This document shows positions 26,501 through 34,848 of a stretch of 64,000 nt of DNA, in pieces. Position numbers and translations under genes: made by a program. The notes beneath the pieces were generated by a model. The model saw only the letters and a program-made list of their open reading frames with translations. It ran no database searches and had not been told where the DNA came from. Origin of the DNA: Bog-756 sp963738545. Lineage in GTDB: Bacteria > Actinomycetota > Acidimicrobiia > Acidimicrobiales > RAAP-2. Position 1 is the stretch's first letter. Each line of letters starts with the position of its first letter. Where the stretch lies: positions 1-64,000 of the forward strand of contig CAVTXA010000003.1 in NCBI GenBank assembly GCA_963738545.1. Direction: 5' to 3'.

Positions 26501-26692
26501 CGGGCCGACAGCGTCGACTTCAACAAGCATGCGTCATGGACCGAGACGGAGACCGAACCGGCCGCCGAGCTGGCGGCCGGGTCAGCGGCCGAGCTGGCAG
26601 CCGGATCCGACGCCGAGACCGGCAACGAGGCGCTCGAGGGCTCGGCGTCCACCAGCTCGGCGTCCACCAGCTCCGCACCCGACGCCACCTGA
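23537..26692 (+). CDS. Multi-PAS GGDEF-EAL signalling protein
   Basis: A 1,051-residue protein without membrane segments. Roughly four PAS-type domains occupy residues 45-560, the third reading SDAIIGIDAEGKIESWNEAARAIYGWTEDEVVG. The GGDEF domain spans about 570-735 with HDSLTGLGNRSLF and the active-site loop SGDEF near 651-655. The EAL domain spans about 755-1005 with MEALVRWHHP, VNLSAHQL, MEVTESM, AIDDFGTGYSSLAQLK, LKIDKSF, AEGVE and QGYLMSRP, all intact. It can probably both make and hydrolyse c-di-GMP in response to a ligand or redox cue. The last 50 residues are a repetitive Ala/Glu/Ser tail (ELAAGSAAELAAGS). Confidence 0.93.
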   Translation: MARTSSFGDRRSKLAFDRVESDQSSLSDRAFGLSAGIEAAGEEFQSVTWVYDVIKDEVIWSSPLEDLFGLAEGMSGFTILHDQPLTPDGPVRGDAGHTMTTWSTDPIRFATGQDLATALLAPVLAPIRAGAPLAEVDLRMTVACPDGIEHNLVVRASHMSRPDAPSDRSESFYAGVVVDITAQRRSEQELSEMVDRYRLLTEVSPDVVFVHQNGLLVYGNRAAARMVGGGSSEEDYRQTLLENYGRPMTDFMHPGDIPDVVERLGQLTEHGQFFEHGEVRSVVQGEVTYMEVTSIRTTWGGEPAFQVIIRDISERREAEAANRYRASLVAHVSDAIIGIDAEGKIESWNEAARAIYGWTEDEVVGLSIAAVVTSNRTDSAAVLERGQRSHHRKDGSEVDVLVSIDPLIDDDTQPSGWVVVCTELTDARQAEAGRRAAEERYEAVVASLSEGIVLFDENGNVSAHNEAAARILGDRLNSGSSHQIFTGSSIAIEANGHPMSADSFPHAVTLATGASQDDLVIGVTDGSGRRQWLSLSSRLLSGAGPSESPMVVCSFTDVTDRKAAEAQLHWLAYHDSLTGLGNRSLFNDELERELLVSMQRGTNLAVLFIDLDRFKLVNDSFGHASGDEVLLALAQRFKSAVRGGDVVSRFSGDEFVVLCRNVHDVEVATSLATEYSRLLSDPVQLSTGRNVVVTCSVGIAFVMRGRQSAQDILQQADVAMFQAKNKGRSRVEVFDESLRAKSVARLEIYDDLRHSIDHDELAVHYQPIASVKDDRIVAMEALVRWHHPSRGLLGPMEFIPFAEETDLIFSLGRWVLREACQTMARWRRELPGAEDAYITVNLSAHQLSDTELLDTIASALADSGLPPEALVMEVTESMLMSDTSASIAMLGGIHEMGVGLAIDDFGTGYSSLAQLKRFPVKILKIDKSFVDGLGAFENDEAIVAAIVQLSKALGLVVLAEGVERPVQLQRVAELGCDLYQGYLMSRPTRADSVDFNKHASWTETETEPAAELAAGSAAELAAGSDAETGNEALEGSASTSSASTSSAPDAT

Positions 26693-26727
26693 CGTCCGGC
26701 GGCGTCCGCCCGGGACGGTACGAGGAC

Positions 26728-27933
26728 TCAGCCCAGGCGCTCGATGATGGTGGCGTTGGCCTGGCCTCCGCCCTCGCACATGGTCTGCAGGCCGTAGCGG
26801 GCACCGGTGCGTTCCATCTCGTTGAGCAGCGTGGCCAGCAGCCGGGCGCCTGACCCACCGGTCGGGTGGCCGATGGCGATGGCCCCGCCGTTCACGTTCA
26901 CCCGGTCCATGTCGGGATGGTGCTCCTGCTCCCAGGCCAGCACCACCGAGGCGAACGCCTCGTTGATCTCGATCAGGTCGATGTCGTCGAGCGAGAGCTT
27001 CGACTTCTCCAGCACCAGGGTGGTGGCGGGGATCGGCGCCGTCAGCATGATGACCGGGTCGTTGGCGGCCACGGCGAAGGTGTGGAACCGTGCCCGTGCC
27101 GTGAGGCCGAGTTGCCCGGCCCGCTCTTCGGACATGATCAGCACGGCGGCGGCGCCGTCGGAGATCTGCGACGAACTGGCTGCGGTGATGCGCCCGTCCT
27201 CGACGAAGGCCGGGGGCAGACTGGCCAGCTTCTCGTAGGTGGATCCGGCCCGGACCCCCTCGTCGAAGCCGAGGGGTCCCTCCCCCGCCGGATCGCCCTC
27301 GTCGGTTCCGGCCACCGCCACCTTGTTCTCCACCACGGCACGACGGGTGGCCAAGGGAATGATCTCGTTGTCGAAGCGACCCTCGGCGATGGCCCGGGCC
27401 GCCCGGTCGTGGGACCGCAGGGCGTAGCGGTCCATGGCCTCCCGGCTGATACCCCACCGCCGGGCGATCTCCTCGGCGCTCAGGCCCTGATGGATGAAGT
27501 CGAACCGCTCGTGCACCGTCGGTCCGTAGGCTTCGCCCGGACCATGATCGGTGGTCGACCCGATGGGCACGCGGCTCATCGACTCCACGCCACCTCCGAT
27601 GGCGATGTCCATGGCCCCCGACATCACCGCCTGCGCGGCGAAGTGGACGGCCTGCTGGGCCGAGCCGCACTGCCGGTCCACCGTGGTGCCGGGGACGGTG
27701 TCCGGGAAGCCGGCGGCCAGGGCGGCGTTCCGCCCGATGTTCATGGCCTGTTCGCCGACGGTCATGGTGCAGCCGTAGATCACGTCCTCCACGAGGGCCG
27801 GATCGAGATCGTTCCGCTCCACCAGGGCCCGGAGCGGCTGGGCGGCCAGGTCCACGGCGTGCCACCCGGACAGACGGCCGTTCCTCCTCCCCACCGGGGT
27901 GCGGACGGCGTCGACGATCACGGCGTTGGGCAT
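26728..27933 (-). CDS. Acetyl-CoA C-acetyltransferase, FadA6-like thiolase
   Basis: A 401-residue degradative thiolase starting at ATG 27933 (MPNAVIVDAVRTPVG). Active-site Cys89 lies in TVDRQCGSAQQA, a catalytic His in NGGAIAIGHPTGGSGA, and a second Cys in LQTMCEGGGQANATIIE. INEAFA is also present. Sequence style and context resemble FadA6 of the mycobacterial HIP pathway, which thiolytically releases acetyl-CoA after ring opening. A general beta-oxidation thiolase cannot be excluded. It diverges from an acyl-CoA dehydrogenase pair, and the shared 134-bp gap carries a one-mismatch copy of the CTGACGnnnYGTCAG palindrome. Confidence 0.85.
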   Translation of the reverse strand: MPNAVIVDAVRTPVGRRNGRLSGWHAVDLAAQPLRALVERNDLDPALVEDVIYGCTMTVGEQAMNIGRNAALAAGFPDTVPGTTVDRQCGSAQQAVHFAAQAVMSGAMDIAIGGGVESMSRVPIGSTTDHGPGEAYGPTVHERFDFIHQGLSAEEIARRWGISREAMDRYALRSHDRAARAIAEGRFDNEIIPLATRRAVVENKVAVAGTDEGDPAGEGPLGFDEGVRAGSTYEKLASLPPAFVEDGRITAASSSQISDGAAAVLIMSEERAGQLGLTARARFHTFAVAANDPVIMLTAPIPATTLVLEKSKLSLDDIDLIEINEAFASVVLAWEQEHHPDMDRVNVNGGAIAIGHPTGGSGARLLATLLNEMERTGARYGLQTMCEGGGQANATIIERLG

Positions 27934-27971
27934 ACCGACATTGTGGCCGATGGGCCGTGGTTGCCGGAAAT

Positions 27972-27986
27972 CTGGCGGTGTGTCAG
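27972..27986. promoter_or_regulatory. Palindromic operator candidate in the thiolase/ACAD divergent promoter
   Basis: CTGGCGGTGTGTCAG differs from CTGACGnnnYGTCAG only at position 4 (G for A). It is 38 bp upstream of the thiolase start and about 80 bp upstream of the acyl-CoA dehydrogenase start. Confidence 0.5.
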
Positions 27987-28067
27987 ATTTCTGCTGTCGG
28001 GTCGGGCGCCTCCCCATGGACGGCCGGACCGACCACCCAGCCCGCCCCGGGCCCCCACCCCCGACCG

Positions 28068-29258
28068 ATGGACACGACCATGGACGCACCGATGGACCTG
28101 CACGACACCGCGGCCCAGGCGGCATTCCGGGCCGAGGCCCGCTCGTGGCTGGCCGACCACACCCCCACCCCCCGCTCCCTCCCCTCCCTGGACACGGCGG
28201 AGGGGTTCGAGGCCCACCGGGGGTGGGAGCAGACCATGTACGCCGACCGGTGGTCGGTGGTCTCCTGGCCCGAGGCGTTCGGCGGCCGGGACGTGGGCAT
28301 CCTGGAGTGGCTCATCTTCGAGGAGGAGTACTGGCGGGCCGAGGCGCCCCTCCGGGTCAGCCAGAACGGCGTGTTCCTCCTGGCGCCGACGCTGTTCGAG
28401 TTCGGGACCGAGGCCCAAAAGGAGCGCTTCTTGCCGGCCATGGCCTCGGCCCAGGAGATCTGGTGCCAGGGATGGTCCGAGCCCGATGCCGGGTCCGACC
28501 TGGCCGGTATCCGCAGCCGGGCCGTGCGCGCCCCGGGGGACGACGGTTGGCTGCTGACCGGCCAGAAGACCTGGGCCTCACGGGGCGCCTTCGCCGAGTG
28601 GTGTTTCGGACTGTTCCGGACCGATCCCGGGGCCGAGCGCCACCGCGGCCTCACGTACTTCCTGATCGACATGGGGACACCGGGGGTCTCTGTGCGCCCC
28701 ATCCCCCAGATCGACGGGGAGACCGGCTTTGCCGAGCTGTTCTTCGAGGATGTCTTCGTCCCCGACGAACAGGTGCTGGGCGGCGTGGGGCAGGGTTGGA
28801 GCGTCGCCATGGCCACCGCCGGTTCCGAGCGCGGGCTCAGCCTGCGCAGCCCGGCCCGCTACACCGAGGCGGCCCGTCGCCTGGTGGCGCTGTACGCCGA
28901 GCGGTTTGCACTCGACCCGGTACGGACCGCCCGCAGCGCCGATGCCGTGGCCCGGGCCTGGATGGATGCCGAGGCCTACCGACTCAACACCCTGTGGACG
29001 GCCACCCGTGTCCTCGACGGCGGCTCGGTCGGCCCCGAGGCCAGCGCCAACAAGATCCACTGGTCGGAGACCGACCTGGCCATCCACCGAGCCGCCCTGG
29101 CCCTCCTTGGCCCCGAGGCCGAGCTGCACGGTGACGGCTTGGACGCCCCGTGGCTCGACGGCTATCTCTTCGCCCTGGCCGGCCCCATCTATGCCGGGAC
29201 CAACGAGATCCAACGCAACGTCGTGGCCGAGCGCATGCTCGGACTGCCCCGGGGCTGA
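28068..29258 (+). CDS. Acyl-CoA dehydrogenase, large subunit of a pair
   Basis: About 396 residues of the ACAD fold. LWCQGxSEP-type FAD motif appears as IWCQGWSEPDAGSDLAG, followed by KTWASRGAFAEWCF, the middle beta domain, and the C-terminal GPIYAGTNEIQRNVVAERMLGLPRG. The Glu of the MCAD-type Y-E-G-T motif is Ala (YAGT), so a catalytic base must lie elsewhere, as in steroid-type alpha2beta2 ACADs. Its partner follows after 11 bp. It resembles FadE30-class steroid enzymes. Start is uncertain: ATG 28068, 28080 and 28092 are in frame. Confidence 0.87.
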   Translation: MDTTMDAPMDLHDTAAQAAFRAEARSWLADHTPTPRSLPSLDTAEGFEAHRGWEQTMYADRWSVVSWPEAFGGRDVGILEWLIFEEEYWRAEAPLRVSQNGVFLLAPTLFEFGTEAQKERFLPAMASAQEIWCQGWSEPDAGSDLAGIRSRAVRAPGDDGWLLTGQKTWASRGAFAEWCFGLFRTDPGAERHRGLTYFLIDMGTPGVSVRPIPQIDGETGFAELFFEDVFVPDEQVLGGVGQGWSVAMATAGSERGLSLRSPARYTEAARRLVALYAERFALDPVRTARSADAVARAWMDAEAYRLNTLWTATRVLDGGSVGPEASANKIHWSETDLAIHRAALALLGPEAELHGDGLDAPWLDGYLFALAGPIYAGTNEIQRNVVAERMLGLPRG

Positions 29259-29269
29259 GGGAGACCACC

Positions 29270-30355
29270 GTGCACTTCGCCTTCAGTGACCAGCAGACCG
29301 AGTTCCGGGACACCGTCCGCCAGGTGCTGGCCAAGGAGTGCACCACCGACGACGTACGGTCCGCGTTCGAGCATCCCTCCGCCCGCACGCCGCGCTGGGA
29401 CGTCCTCTCCGACCTCGGGGTGGTGGGCCTCAGCGTCCCCGAAGCCCACGGCGGTCTCGGCCTGGGCCTGGTCGACCTGGTCCTCCTGCTCGAGGAGGCC
29501 GGTCGGGTCGCCCTGCCCGAGCCGTTGCTCGAGACCACCGGCGTGGTGGCTCCGCTGCTCGCCGACCTGGAGCGGTCGGCACCGTCGGACCTGGCCTCGG
29601 CGGCCGCCCCGTGGCTGGCCGCCATCGCCGAGGGCCAGGCCACGGCCACCGCGGGGGCGACGACCACCCCACCCACCCCGATCGCCGGGGCCGACGGGAC
29701 CGACCTCCTCGTGCTGTGCACGCCGGGGGACGACGGTCCGGAGATCCATGTGGTCGATGCCGCCGTGGTGACCGTCCGCTCCATCTCCTCGCTCGACCCC
29801 ACCCGCCGGTTGGGGATCCCCCACTGGTCCCCCACCGCCGAGACCCGGGTCCTGGCCGGCCCGGATGCGGACTCGGCCTGGCGGGTCACCCGCGACCGCG
29901 CCGCAGTGGCCACGGCCGCCTCCCTCCTCGGCCTGGCCGAGCGGATGATCTCGATGACCGCCGACTACGCCCGGGAGCGCCACCAGTTCGGCAAGCCCAT
30001 CGGCAGCTTCCAGGCAGTCAAGCACCTGCTGGCCGGAGCTCAGGTCCGCCTGGAGTTCGCCCGGCCCGTGGTCTACGCCGCCGCCTGGTCCCTCGACGGA
30101 TCGGGATCCCCGGCTCCGCCACCCGGAGCGGTGTCGCGGGCGGCATCCACGGCCAAGGCCTATGCGTCCGACGCCGCCTCCGAGGCGGCCCGGGTGTCCC
30201 TCCAGATCCACGGAGCCATCGGCTACACCTGGGAGTGCGACCTCCAACTCTTCTTGAAGCGAGCGTGGGCGCTGGCCGAAGCCTGGGGTTCCGCCGACGA
30301 CCATCGCGCCTGGGTACTGGAGTCCCTGGTGCGGGACCCCGCAGCGCGGGACTGA
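29270..30355 (+). CDS. Acyl-CoA dehydrogenase, small partner subunit
   Basis: A 361-residue shorter ACAD beginning at GTG 29270 (VHFAFSDQQTEFRDTVRQVL). It has the N-terminal helical domain, a degenerate middle domain and the C-terminal bundle (RHQFGKPIGSFQAVKHLLAG, IHGAIGYTWECDLQLFLKRA). It lacks the WCQGxSEP FAD loop and the Y-E-G-T base. This pairing of a full and a shortened ACAD fits the alpha2beta2 heterotetramers of actinobacterial steroid degradation, where each heterodimer makes one FAD site. It would act with the upstream gene on a bulky CoA thioester. Confidence 0.87.
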   Translation: MHFAFSDQQTEFRDTVRQVLAKECTTDDVRSAFEHPSARTPRWDVLSDLGVVGLSVPEAHGGLGLGLVDLVLLLEEAGRVALPEPLLETTGVVAPLLADLERSAPSDLASAAAPWLAAIAEGQATATAGATTTPPTPIAGADGTDLLVLCTPGDDGPEIHVVDAAVVTVRSISSLDPTRRLGIPHWSPTAETRVLAGPDADSAWRVTRDRAAVATAASLLGLAERMISMTADYARERHQFGKPIGSFQAVKHLLAGAQVRLEFARPVVYAAAWSLDGSGSPAPPPGAVSRAASTAKAYASDAASEAARVSLQIHGAIGYTWECDLQLFLKRAWALAEAWGSADDHRAWVLESLVRDPAARD

Positions 30356-30382
30356 CGGCCGCCCGACGTCAGGGCGGTGGGC

Positions 30383-31927
30383 CTACGGCTGGGCGAAGGC
30401 GTAGATCGGCACCCCGTTGTAGGACACCGACTGGGAGGGCAGGTACGGGCCGTTGACCACCACGGCCAGCGAGCCCGACGGCGCCGGACCGGCATCGCCC
30501 TCGACGGTGACCACCGCCCCGTCCGGCCAGACCTGCACGACCACACCCACATGGACCGAGGTGGCCGTGGAGAACGGTCCGGTGCCGTAGAGGACGTCGT
30601 CACCCGGGAGCGGGACCGCGGTCGGCGGCAGCACCCCGGTGTGGGCCGCCGCCCAGGTATAGATGTTCCCCGTGAACGGATACGCCGGGATGGGAACGCC
30701 GGCCTGCTCCCAGACCCAGGTGGCGAACAGGGCGCACCACTCCTCACAGGGGCCGTAGGGATTGCAGAACCGACCCCGGTCGGGATCGGCGTTCACCTGG
30801 CTGTTGGCGATCGAGACGATGGCCGATGCGGTGGGGCTGGGCGCGGCACTGGGCGGATTGGTGAATCCGTAAGACCACCCGTCCGGTTCCAGCAGCCAGT
30901 AGCCCTGGTCGTCGGGGGTCAGGGCCAGGCCGGCCACCGGGGGCACGTCGGCCGGGTTCCCGCCGTACCCACCGGCGAGGGAGCCGTAGAAGCCCGCCGT
31001 CCCGAAGGGGAAGACCTCGCCGTCGGTGGACACCAGGAGGTAGCCGCCGTTGCGGGGCGTGGCCACCATGTTCACGACCGGGTCGTTCAGCACCGCGCCA
31101 CCCAGCGAGCCGAGGAACGGGGCGTCCCCGAAGGTGAAGATCCCGCCGTCGGCACCCACCATCCAGTAGCCGTGGCCGGTGGACGACGCCGCCATGCCGC
31201 TGATCGGTGCGTTGAGCCGGACCCCACCCTCCGAGCCGTAGAACGTGGCGTCCCCGAAGGTGAAGATCCCGCCGTCCTGAGCCACCAGCCAGTAGCCCTT
31301 CCCGTCGGGTGTCGCCGCCATGCCCACGACCGGCTTGTTCAGGTGACTGCCCCCCATGGAGCCGTAGAAGCCGGCGTCTCCGAAGGTGAAGACCCCGCCA
31401 TCCAGGGCCACCAGCCAGTAGCCCTGGCCGTCGGACGTGGCGGCCATGCCCACGATGGGTCCGTTCAGGCGGAGGGCGCCGAGCGAGCCGAGGAAGGGGG
31501 CACTCCCCTGGGTGAACACCCCCCCGTCGGCCGCGGCCAACCAGTAGCCCTGATGGCCGGTGGTGGCGACCGGATCCGCGACCATGGCCACCATCACCGA
31601 ACTCAAGGCGCCGATCGGCGCGTTGATCGACTGGGCGTTGCCGAAGCCGATAACCCCACCACCCGCGTAGACGTGGGCGGCGATCTGCGGGTTGGCCGCA
31701 GCGAGGGCAGGGACCGTCGGGGTCAGGGCCGCCACCGTGGCGAGCACGACGCCGACGACCAGCGCGCGCAGAGCCGTCCTCGGTCCCCGGTGCTCACCCG
31801 GGCCGATCCAACGGTTCCGAGAATCCTTCGATTCCGGGCATCGTGACCGGCCCCCCACGGGGATCCTGAAGCGTTTCCGAGCGATGGAACGTGACCCTTG
31901 GCCACTCTGCGTCGAGATTCTGGGCAC
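30383..31927 (-). CDS. Secreted GYWLVA-repeat protein with C-terminal CHAP-type amidase domain
   Basis: A basic leader and hydrophobic segment (TALRALVVGVVLATVAALTPTVPALAA) indicate export. Then come six or seven repeats of about 39 residues with the pattern GYWLVAxDGGVFTFGDAxFYGS followed by LNxPVVGMAATPDG. The repeats probably form beta-propeller-like blades. The C-terminal 150 residues hold CEEWCALFATWVWEQAG (Cys), VPLPGDDVLYG and SVHVGVVVQVW (His), as in CHAP/NlpC-like peptidoglycan amidases. It converges on the ACAD pair. It probably works at the cell wall, with the repeats as a binding or spacer part. Start is uncertain. Confidence 0.75.
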   Translation of the reverse strand: MPRISTQSGQGSRSIARKRFRIPVGGRSRCPESKDSRNRWIGPGEHRGPRTALRALVVGVVLATVAALTPTVPALAAANPQIAAHVYAGGGVIGFGNAQSINAPIGALSSVMVAMVADPVATTGHQGYWLAAADGGVFTQGSAPFLGSLGALRLNGPIVGMAATSDGQGYWLVALDGGVFTFGDAGFYGSMGGSHLNKPVVGMAATPDGKGYWLVAQDGGIFTFGDATFYGSEGGVRLNAPISGMAASSTGHGYWMVGADGGIFTFGDAPFLGSLGGAVLNDPVVNMVATPRNGGYLLVSTDGEVFPFGTAGFYGSLAGGYGGNPADVPPVAGLALTPDDQGYWLLEPDGWSYGFTNPPSAAPSPTASAIVSIANSQVNADPDRGRFCNPYGPCEEWCALFATWVWEQAGVPIPAYPFTGNIYTWAAAHTGVLPPTAVPLPGDDVLYGTGPFSTATSVHVGVVVQVWPDGAVVTVEGDAGPAPSGSLAVVVNGPYLPSQSVSYNGVPIYAFAQP

Positions 31928-32152
31928 TGGCTCCCGTTCGGTCCCCTGCGTACACGCCCATGCTACGCAAACGGTCCTTCCGGGGGAAGGACCTCATCCC
32001 GCATCACCCACCCGACGACATCACCGCAGCTGACAGGCGACTCCTCACCCCCGTGGCACGCCCAGGCGACTCTTCGGCGGACACGGCATGGGGTACTGAC
32101 GACCCGGATCCAGAGCCGAATCGCCTCGCAATTGTCATGGAATTCCGAGTGC

Positions 32153-32208
32153 AATAAAACCATGCTCGGTGGTAATGTGGTCGGACCACTACTGAGAGTG
32201 GTTTTATT
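32153..32208. promoter_or_regulatory. 56-bp nested palindrome upstream of the SGNH hydrolase
   Basis: AATAAAACCA (32153-32162) pairs perfectly with TGGTTTTATT (32199-32208), and inside lies the 13-bp palindrome GTGGTCGGACCAC (32177-32189). The AT-rich arms contrast with this GC-rich genome. It could be a hairpin terminator for leftward or rightward transcripts, an operator, or a small mobile-element remnant. Confidence 0.5.
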
Positions 32209-32242
32209 CGCCGGAGGGGCAGATGATGGAAGCAGACGCGCG

Positions 32243-33823
32243 GTGAGCCCGCGACCGGAACAGCCAGAACCCTTCCTCCGAGGGGCTCCGTATCCGGCCG
32301 CCGGTGAGGTTCCCTACCCACGGGCCAACCCCACCGACACGGCACGCCTACCCTCGGACACCTGGCACGCAGCGGTCGTCCCCGTCGGCGTGCGCCTCGA
32401 GTTGGTCGGCGACGCCGAGGCCATCGACATCGCCTACCGCACCACCTCGGGCAACCTCGGCTACCGGGGCGACGGGGCCGGCATCACCTTCTCGGTGTGG
32501 CGGGCGGGCAGGAAGGTGGGCGAGGAGGAGGCGGTCCTGGGCGACGGCCTCATCCGGGTCCCCCTCGGATCGTCCGCCCCGGACAAGCCGGCCACCATCT
32601 ACCTCCCCGAGGGCATGCAGCCGCTGATCCAGTCCCTCACTGCGGTCAAGGGCGAGATCAGCCCGGCCCCGGACCTGCCCCGATGGATCGCCTACGGCGA
32701 CTCGGTCACCCAGGGATGGATCGCGTCGGGACCGGCACAGGGATGGGCGGCCATCGCCGCACGCAAGGCCGGACTGGATCTGGCCAACATGGGCTATGCC
32801 GCCGCCGGGCGGGGGGAGATCGTCTCGGCCGAGCACATCGCCGCCCTTCCCGCCGACATCATCTCCATCGCCTACGGGGCCAGCTGCTGGACCCGAACAC
32901 CCCACAGCATCGGCATGGTGGCCGAGGGATTCACGGGCTTCCTCGACATCATCCGCGAAGGCCACCCCACCGCCCCCATCGTCGTGGTCAGTCCGGTGAT
33001 CCGGCCTGACGCCGAGGACGAGCCCAACCGTCTAGGGGCGACGCTGGCCGATATCCGCCACACCATCGAATCGGTCACGCGCGACCGGATCGTCTCCGGC
33101 GATCAGACGTTGGCGCTGGTGGCCGGGGAGGCCATCATCACCGCCGACCACCTCGGCGACGGGATCCATCCCGACGACGAGGGACACAAGCGGATCGCCG
33201 CCACGGTGGGCAAGGCGCTCACCCAGGCCATGAAGGCGGCTGCTGAGGAACCGAGCCCCGAAGCCATGAAGGCGGCGGCCAGGACCTTCCGAGGCGAGAA
33301 ACCCATCCGGGTCGAGCGGGCGGGCAGATCCGAGAAGCCGAGCCGGTCCGAGCGGTCGGTACGCAGCGAGAAGCGAGGCCGGGCCAAGATGGTGGTCCGG
33401 GACGAGCCGGTAGTCCACGACGAGGAGTCCGATACCGACGAGCACTACGAGTTGGACGACGAGTTCGTCGGGCAGGGAGGACTCGCTCGGGAGGACATCT
33501 CCGACGAGGGGACCTTCGACGGCGATGAGGCGTTCGCCCGGGAGGAGGACGACTCCGACGAGGCCGCCGTCGACGGCGAGGCACACGTCGACGCGGCGTG
33601 GGACGTCGACGGCGAGGTGGATGTCATCGACGAGGTGGACGTCGACGACGAGGTGGACATCGATGACGAAGAAGACTTCGCTCGGGAGACCCACTTCGAC
33701 GACGACGAGGACTTCGACGGCAGCGAAGGCTTCGACCGGGACGAGGAGTTCGATCCGGACGAGGAGTTCGACGTCATCGACGACTCGCCGCGCTCGGACG
33801 TCGCCACCTCCTCGGCCCGCTGA
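32243..33823 (+). CDS. SGNH/GDSL hydrolase with basic linker and long acidic tail
   Basis: Residues 1-120 form a beta-rich N-terminal domain like carbohydrate-esterase accessory modules. The SGNH hydrolase follows: IAYGDSVTQGW (Ser nucleophile near 153), NMGYAAAGRGE (block II Gly) and DGIHPDDEGH (Asp/His near 307). The block III Asn region reads GASCW. After about residue 350 comes a basic stretch of RSEK/RSER units and then about 125 residues of almost pure Asp/Glu. The family deacylates esters, often on polysaccharides. No signal peptide is obvious. GTG 32243 is chosen because the upstream in-frame ATG 32162 sits at the edge of a 56-bp palindrome; the start remains uncertain. Confidence 0.72.
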   Translation: MSPRPEQPEPFLRGAPYPAAGEVPYPRANPTDTARLPSDTWHAAVVPVGVRLELVGDAEAIDIAYRTTSGNLGYRGDGAGITFSVWRAGRKVGEEEAVLGDGLIRVPLGSSAPDKPATIYLPEGMQPLIQSLTAVKGEISPAPDLPRWIAYGDSVTQGWIASGPAQGWAAIAARKAGLDLANMGYAAAGRGEIVSAEHIAALPADIISIAYGASCWTRTPHSIGMVAEGFTGFLDIIREGHPTAPIVVVSPVIRPDAEDEPNRLGATLADIRHTIESVTRDRIVSGDQTLALVAGEAIITADHLGDGIHPDDEGHKRIAATVGKALTQAMKAAAEEPSPEAMKAAARTFRGEKPIRVERAGRSEKPSRSERSVRSEKRGRAKMVVRDEPVVHDEESDTDEHYELDDEFVGQGGLAREDISDEGTFDGDEAFAREEDDSDEAAVDGEAHVDAAWDVDGEVDVIDEVDVDDEVDIDDEEDFARETHFDDDEDFDGSEGFDRDEEFDPDEEFDVIDDSPRSDVATSSAR

Positions 33824-33995
33824 ACGGTCGGGGACGGCTGGAGCCACCCCGGTTCCGTGACCACGCAAGCGGGCGCGGCCGGGCGGCAGGCCGGGGCGAC
33901 GGGCGCGGTCGCCGTCCCGTAGGGTCTCCGGCGGTGGGTGCCGTGCCCACCGGGACGATCACCCGTCCGCCGACACGAAGAGGTCCGCACACGCC

Positions 33996-34805
33996 ATGGA
34001 CGCCAGCACACTCATCCAATCGTTTCGCGTCGACGGGAAGGTGGCCGTGGTCACCGGGGCCGGCAGCGGCATCGCCAGGGCCAGTGCGCTGGCCCTGGCC
34101 GGCGCAGGCGCCACCGTGGTGTGCGCCGACATCCACGAGGACACGGCCGGGGCCACGGCCGAGCAGATCGTCTCGCTGGGGGGCACTGCCGAAGGGGTCT
34201 CCCTCGACGTGTCCAAGAAGGCCGAGGTCGAGGCCCTGGCCCAGCGGGTGGCCGCCGAACGCGGTGGCCTCCATGTGTGGTGCAACATCGCCGGCATCAT
34301 GCTCGGGGGCCCGTTCCTCGACGAGTCCGAGGAGGACCTCGACACCATCATGGCCGTCAACCTGAAGGGCGTCTTCTTCGGATGCCAGGCCGCGGGGCGG
34401 GTCATGGTGGACCAGCCCGAAGGGGGCAGCATCATCAACTGCTCCTCGGCCGCCGCCGACACCCCCAGCCCCAACATCGTCAGCTACGCCATCTGCAAGG
34501 CGGCGGTGAACCAGATGACCAAGACGCTGGCCGTGGAGGTGGGCAAGAAGCACGTGCGCGTCAACGCCGTCGCCCCCGGCTTCGTCATCACCGGCATGAC
34601 CACAGGACACTTCAACCTGCCCGACGGGAGCCCTGACGAAGCCATGGAGAACTCGCTGGTGTCGGTCATGGCCAAGGGGGCGCCGCTGCGCTCGGTGGGT
34701 GAGCCCGAGGACATCGCCGGCGCCGTGCTCTACCTCGCCTCGGACGCCTCGCGGTTCATGACCGGCCAGGTCATGCGACCCAACGGTGGCGTGGCCATGA
34801 TCTGA
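33996..34805 (+). CDS. SDR-family oxidoreductase
   Basis: A 269-residue classical SDR. VAVVTGAGSGIARASALALAGAGA holds the nucleotide loop, CADIH suggests NAD(H) preference (acidic after strand 2), and CNIAGIM replaces the usual NNAG. SSAAAD carries the Ser, YAICK the Tyr/Lys, and VAPGFVITGMT and GQVMRPNGGVAMI finish the fold. The substrate is unknown. It lies 79 bp upstream of the amidohydrolase operon, which has its own promoter, so it is probably a separate unit although functionally related. Confidence 0.85.
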   Translation: MDASTLIQSFRVDGKVAVVTGAGSGIARASALALAGAGATVVCADIHEDTAGATAEQIVSLGGTAEGVSLDVSKKAEVEALAQRVAAERGGLHVWCNIAGIMLGGPFLDESEEDLDTIMAVNLKGVFFGCQAAGRVMVDQPEGGSIINCSSAAADTPSPNIVSYAICKAAVNQMTKTLAVEVGKKHVRVNAVAPGFVITGMTTGHFNLPDGSPDEAMENSLVSVMAKGAPLRSVGEPEDIAGAVLYLASDASRFMTGQVMRPNGGVAMI

Positions 34806-34848
34806 GCATCACGACCCCTCGGCGGCCCCCTGGGTGCCCCGCCGTTTC

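Noticed and set aside
26582..27865. Long Arg/Gly-rich frame antisense or out of frame to the thiolase
   Set aside because: Typical GC-rich alternative frame; the thiolase motifs are in the other frame of the same strand.
31898..32242. Longer N-terminus for the SGNH hydrolase (open frame starts before 32162)
   Set aside because: The extra codons run through the 56-bp palindrome and read as low-quality Arg/Ser sequence; a start at or after 32162 is more likely.
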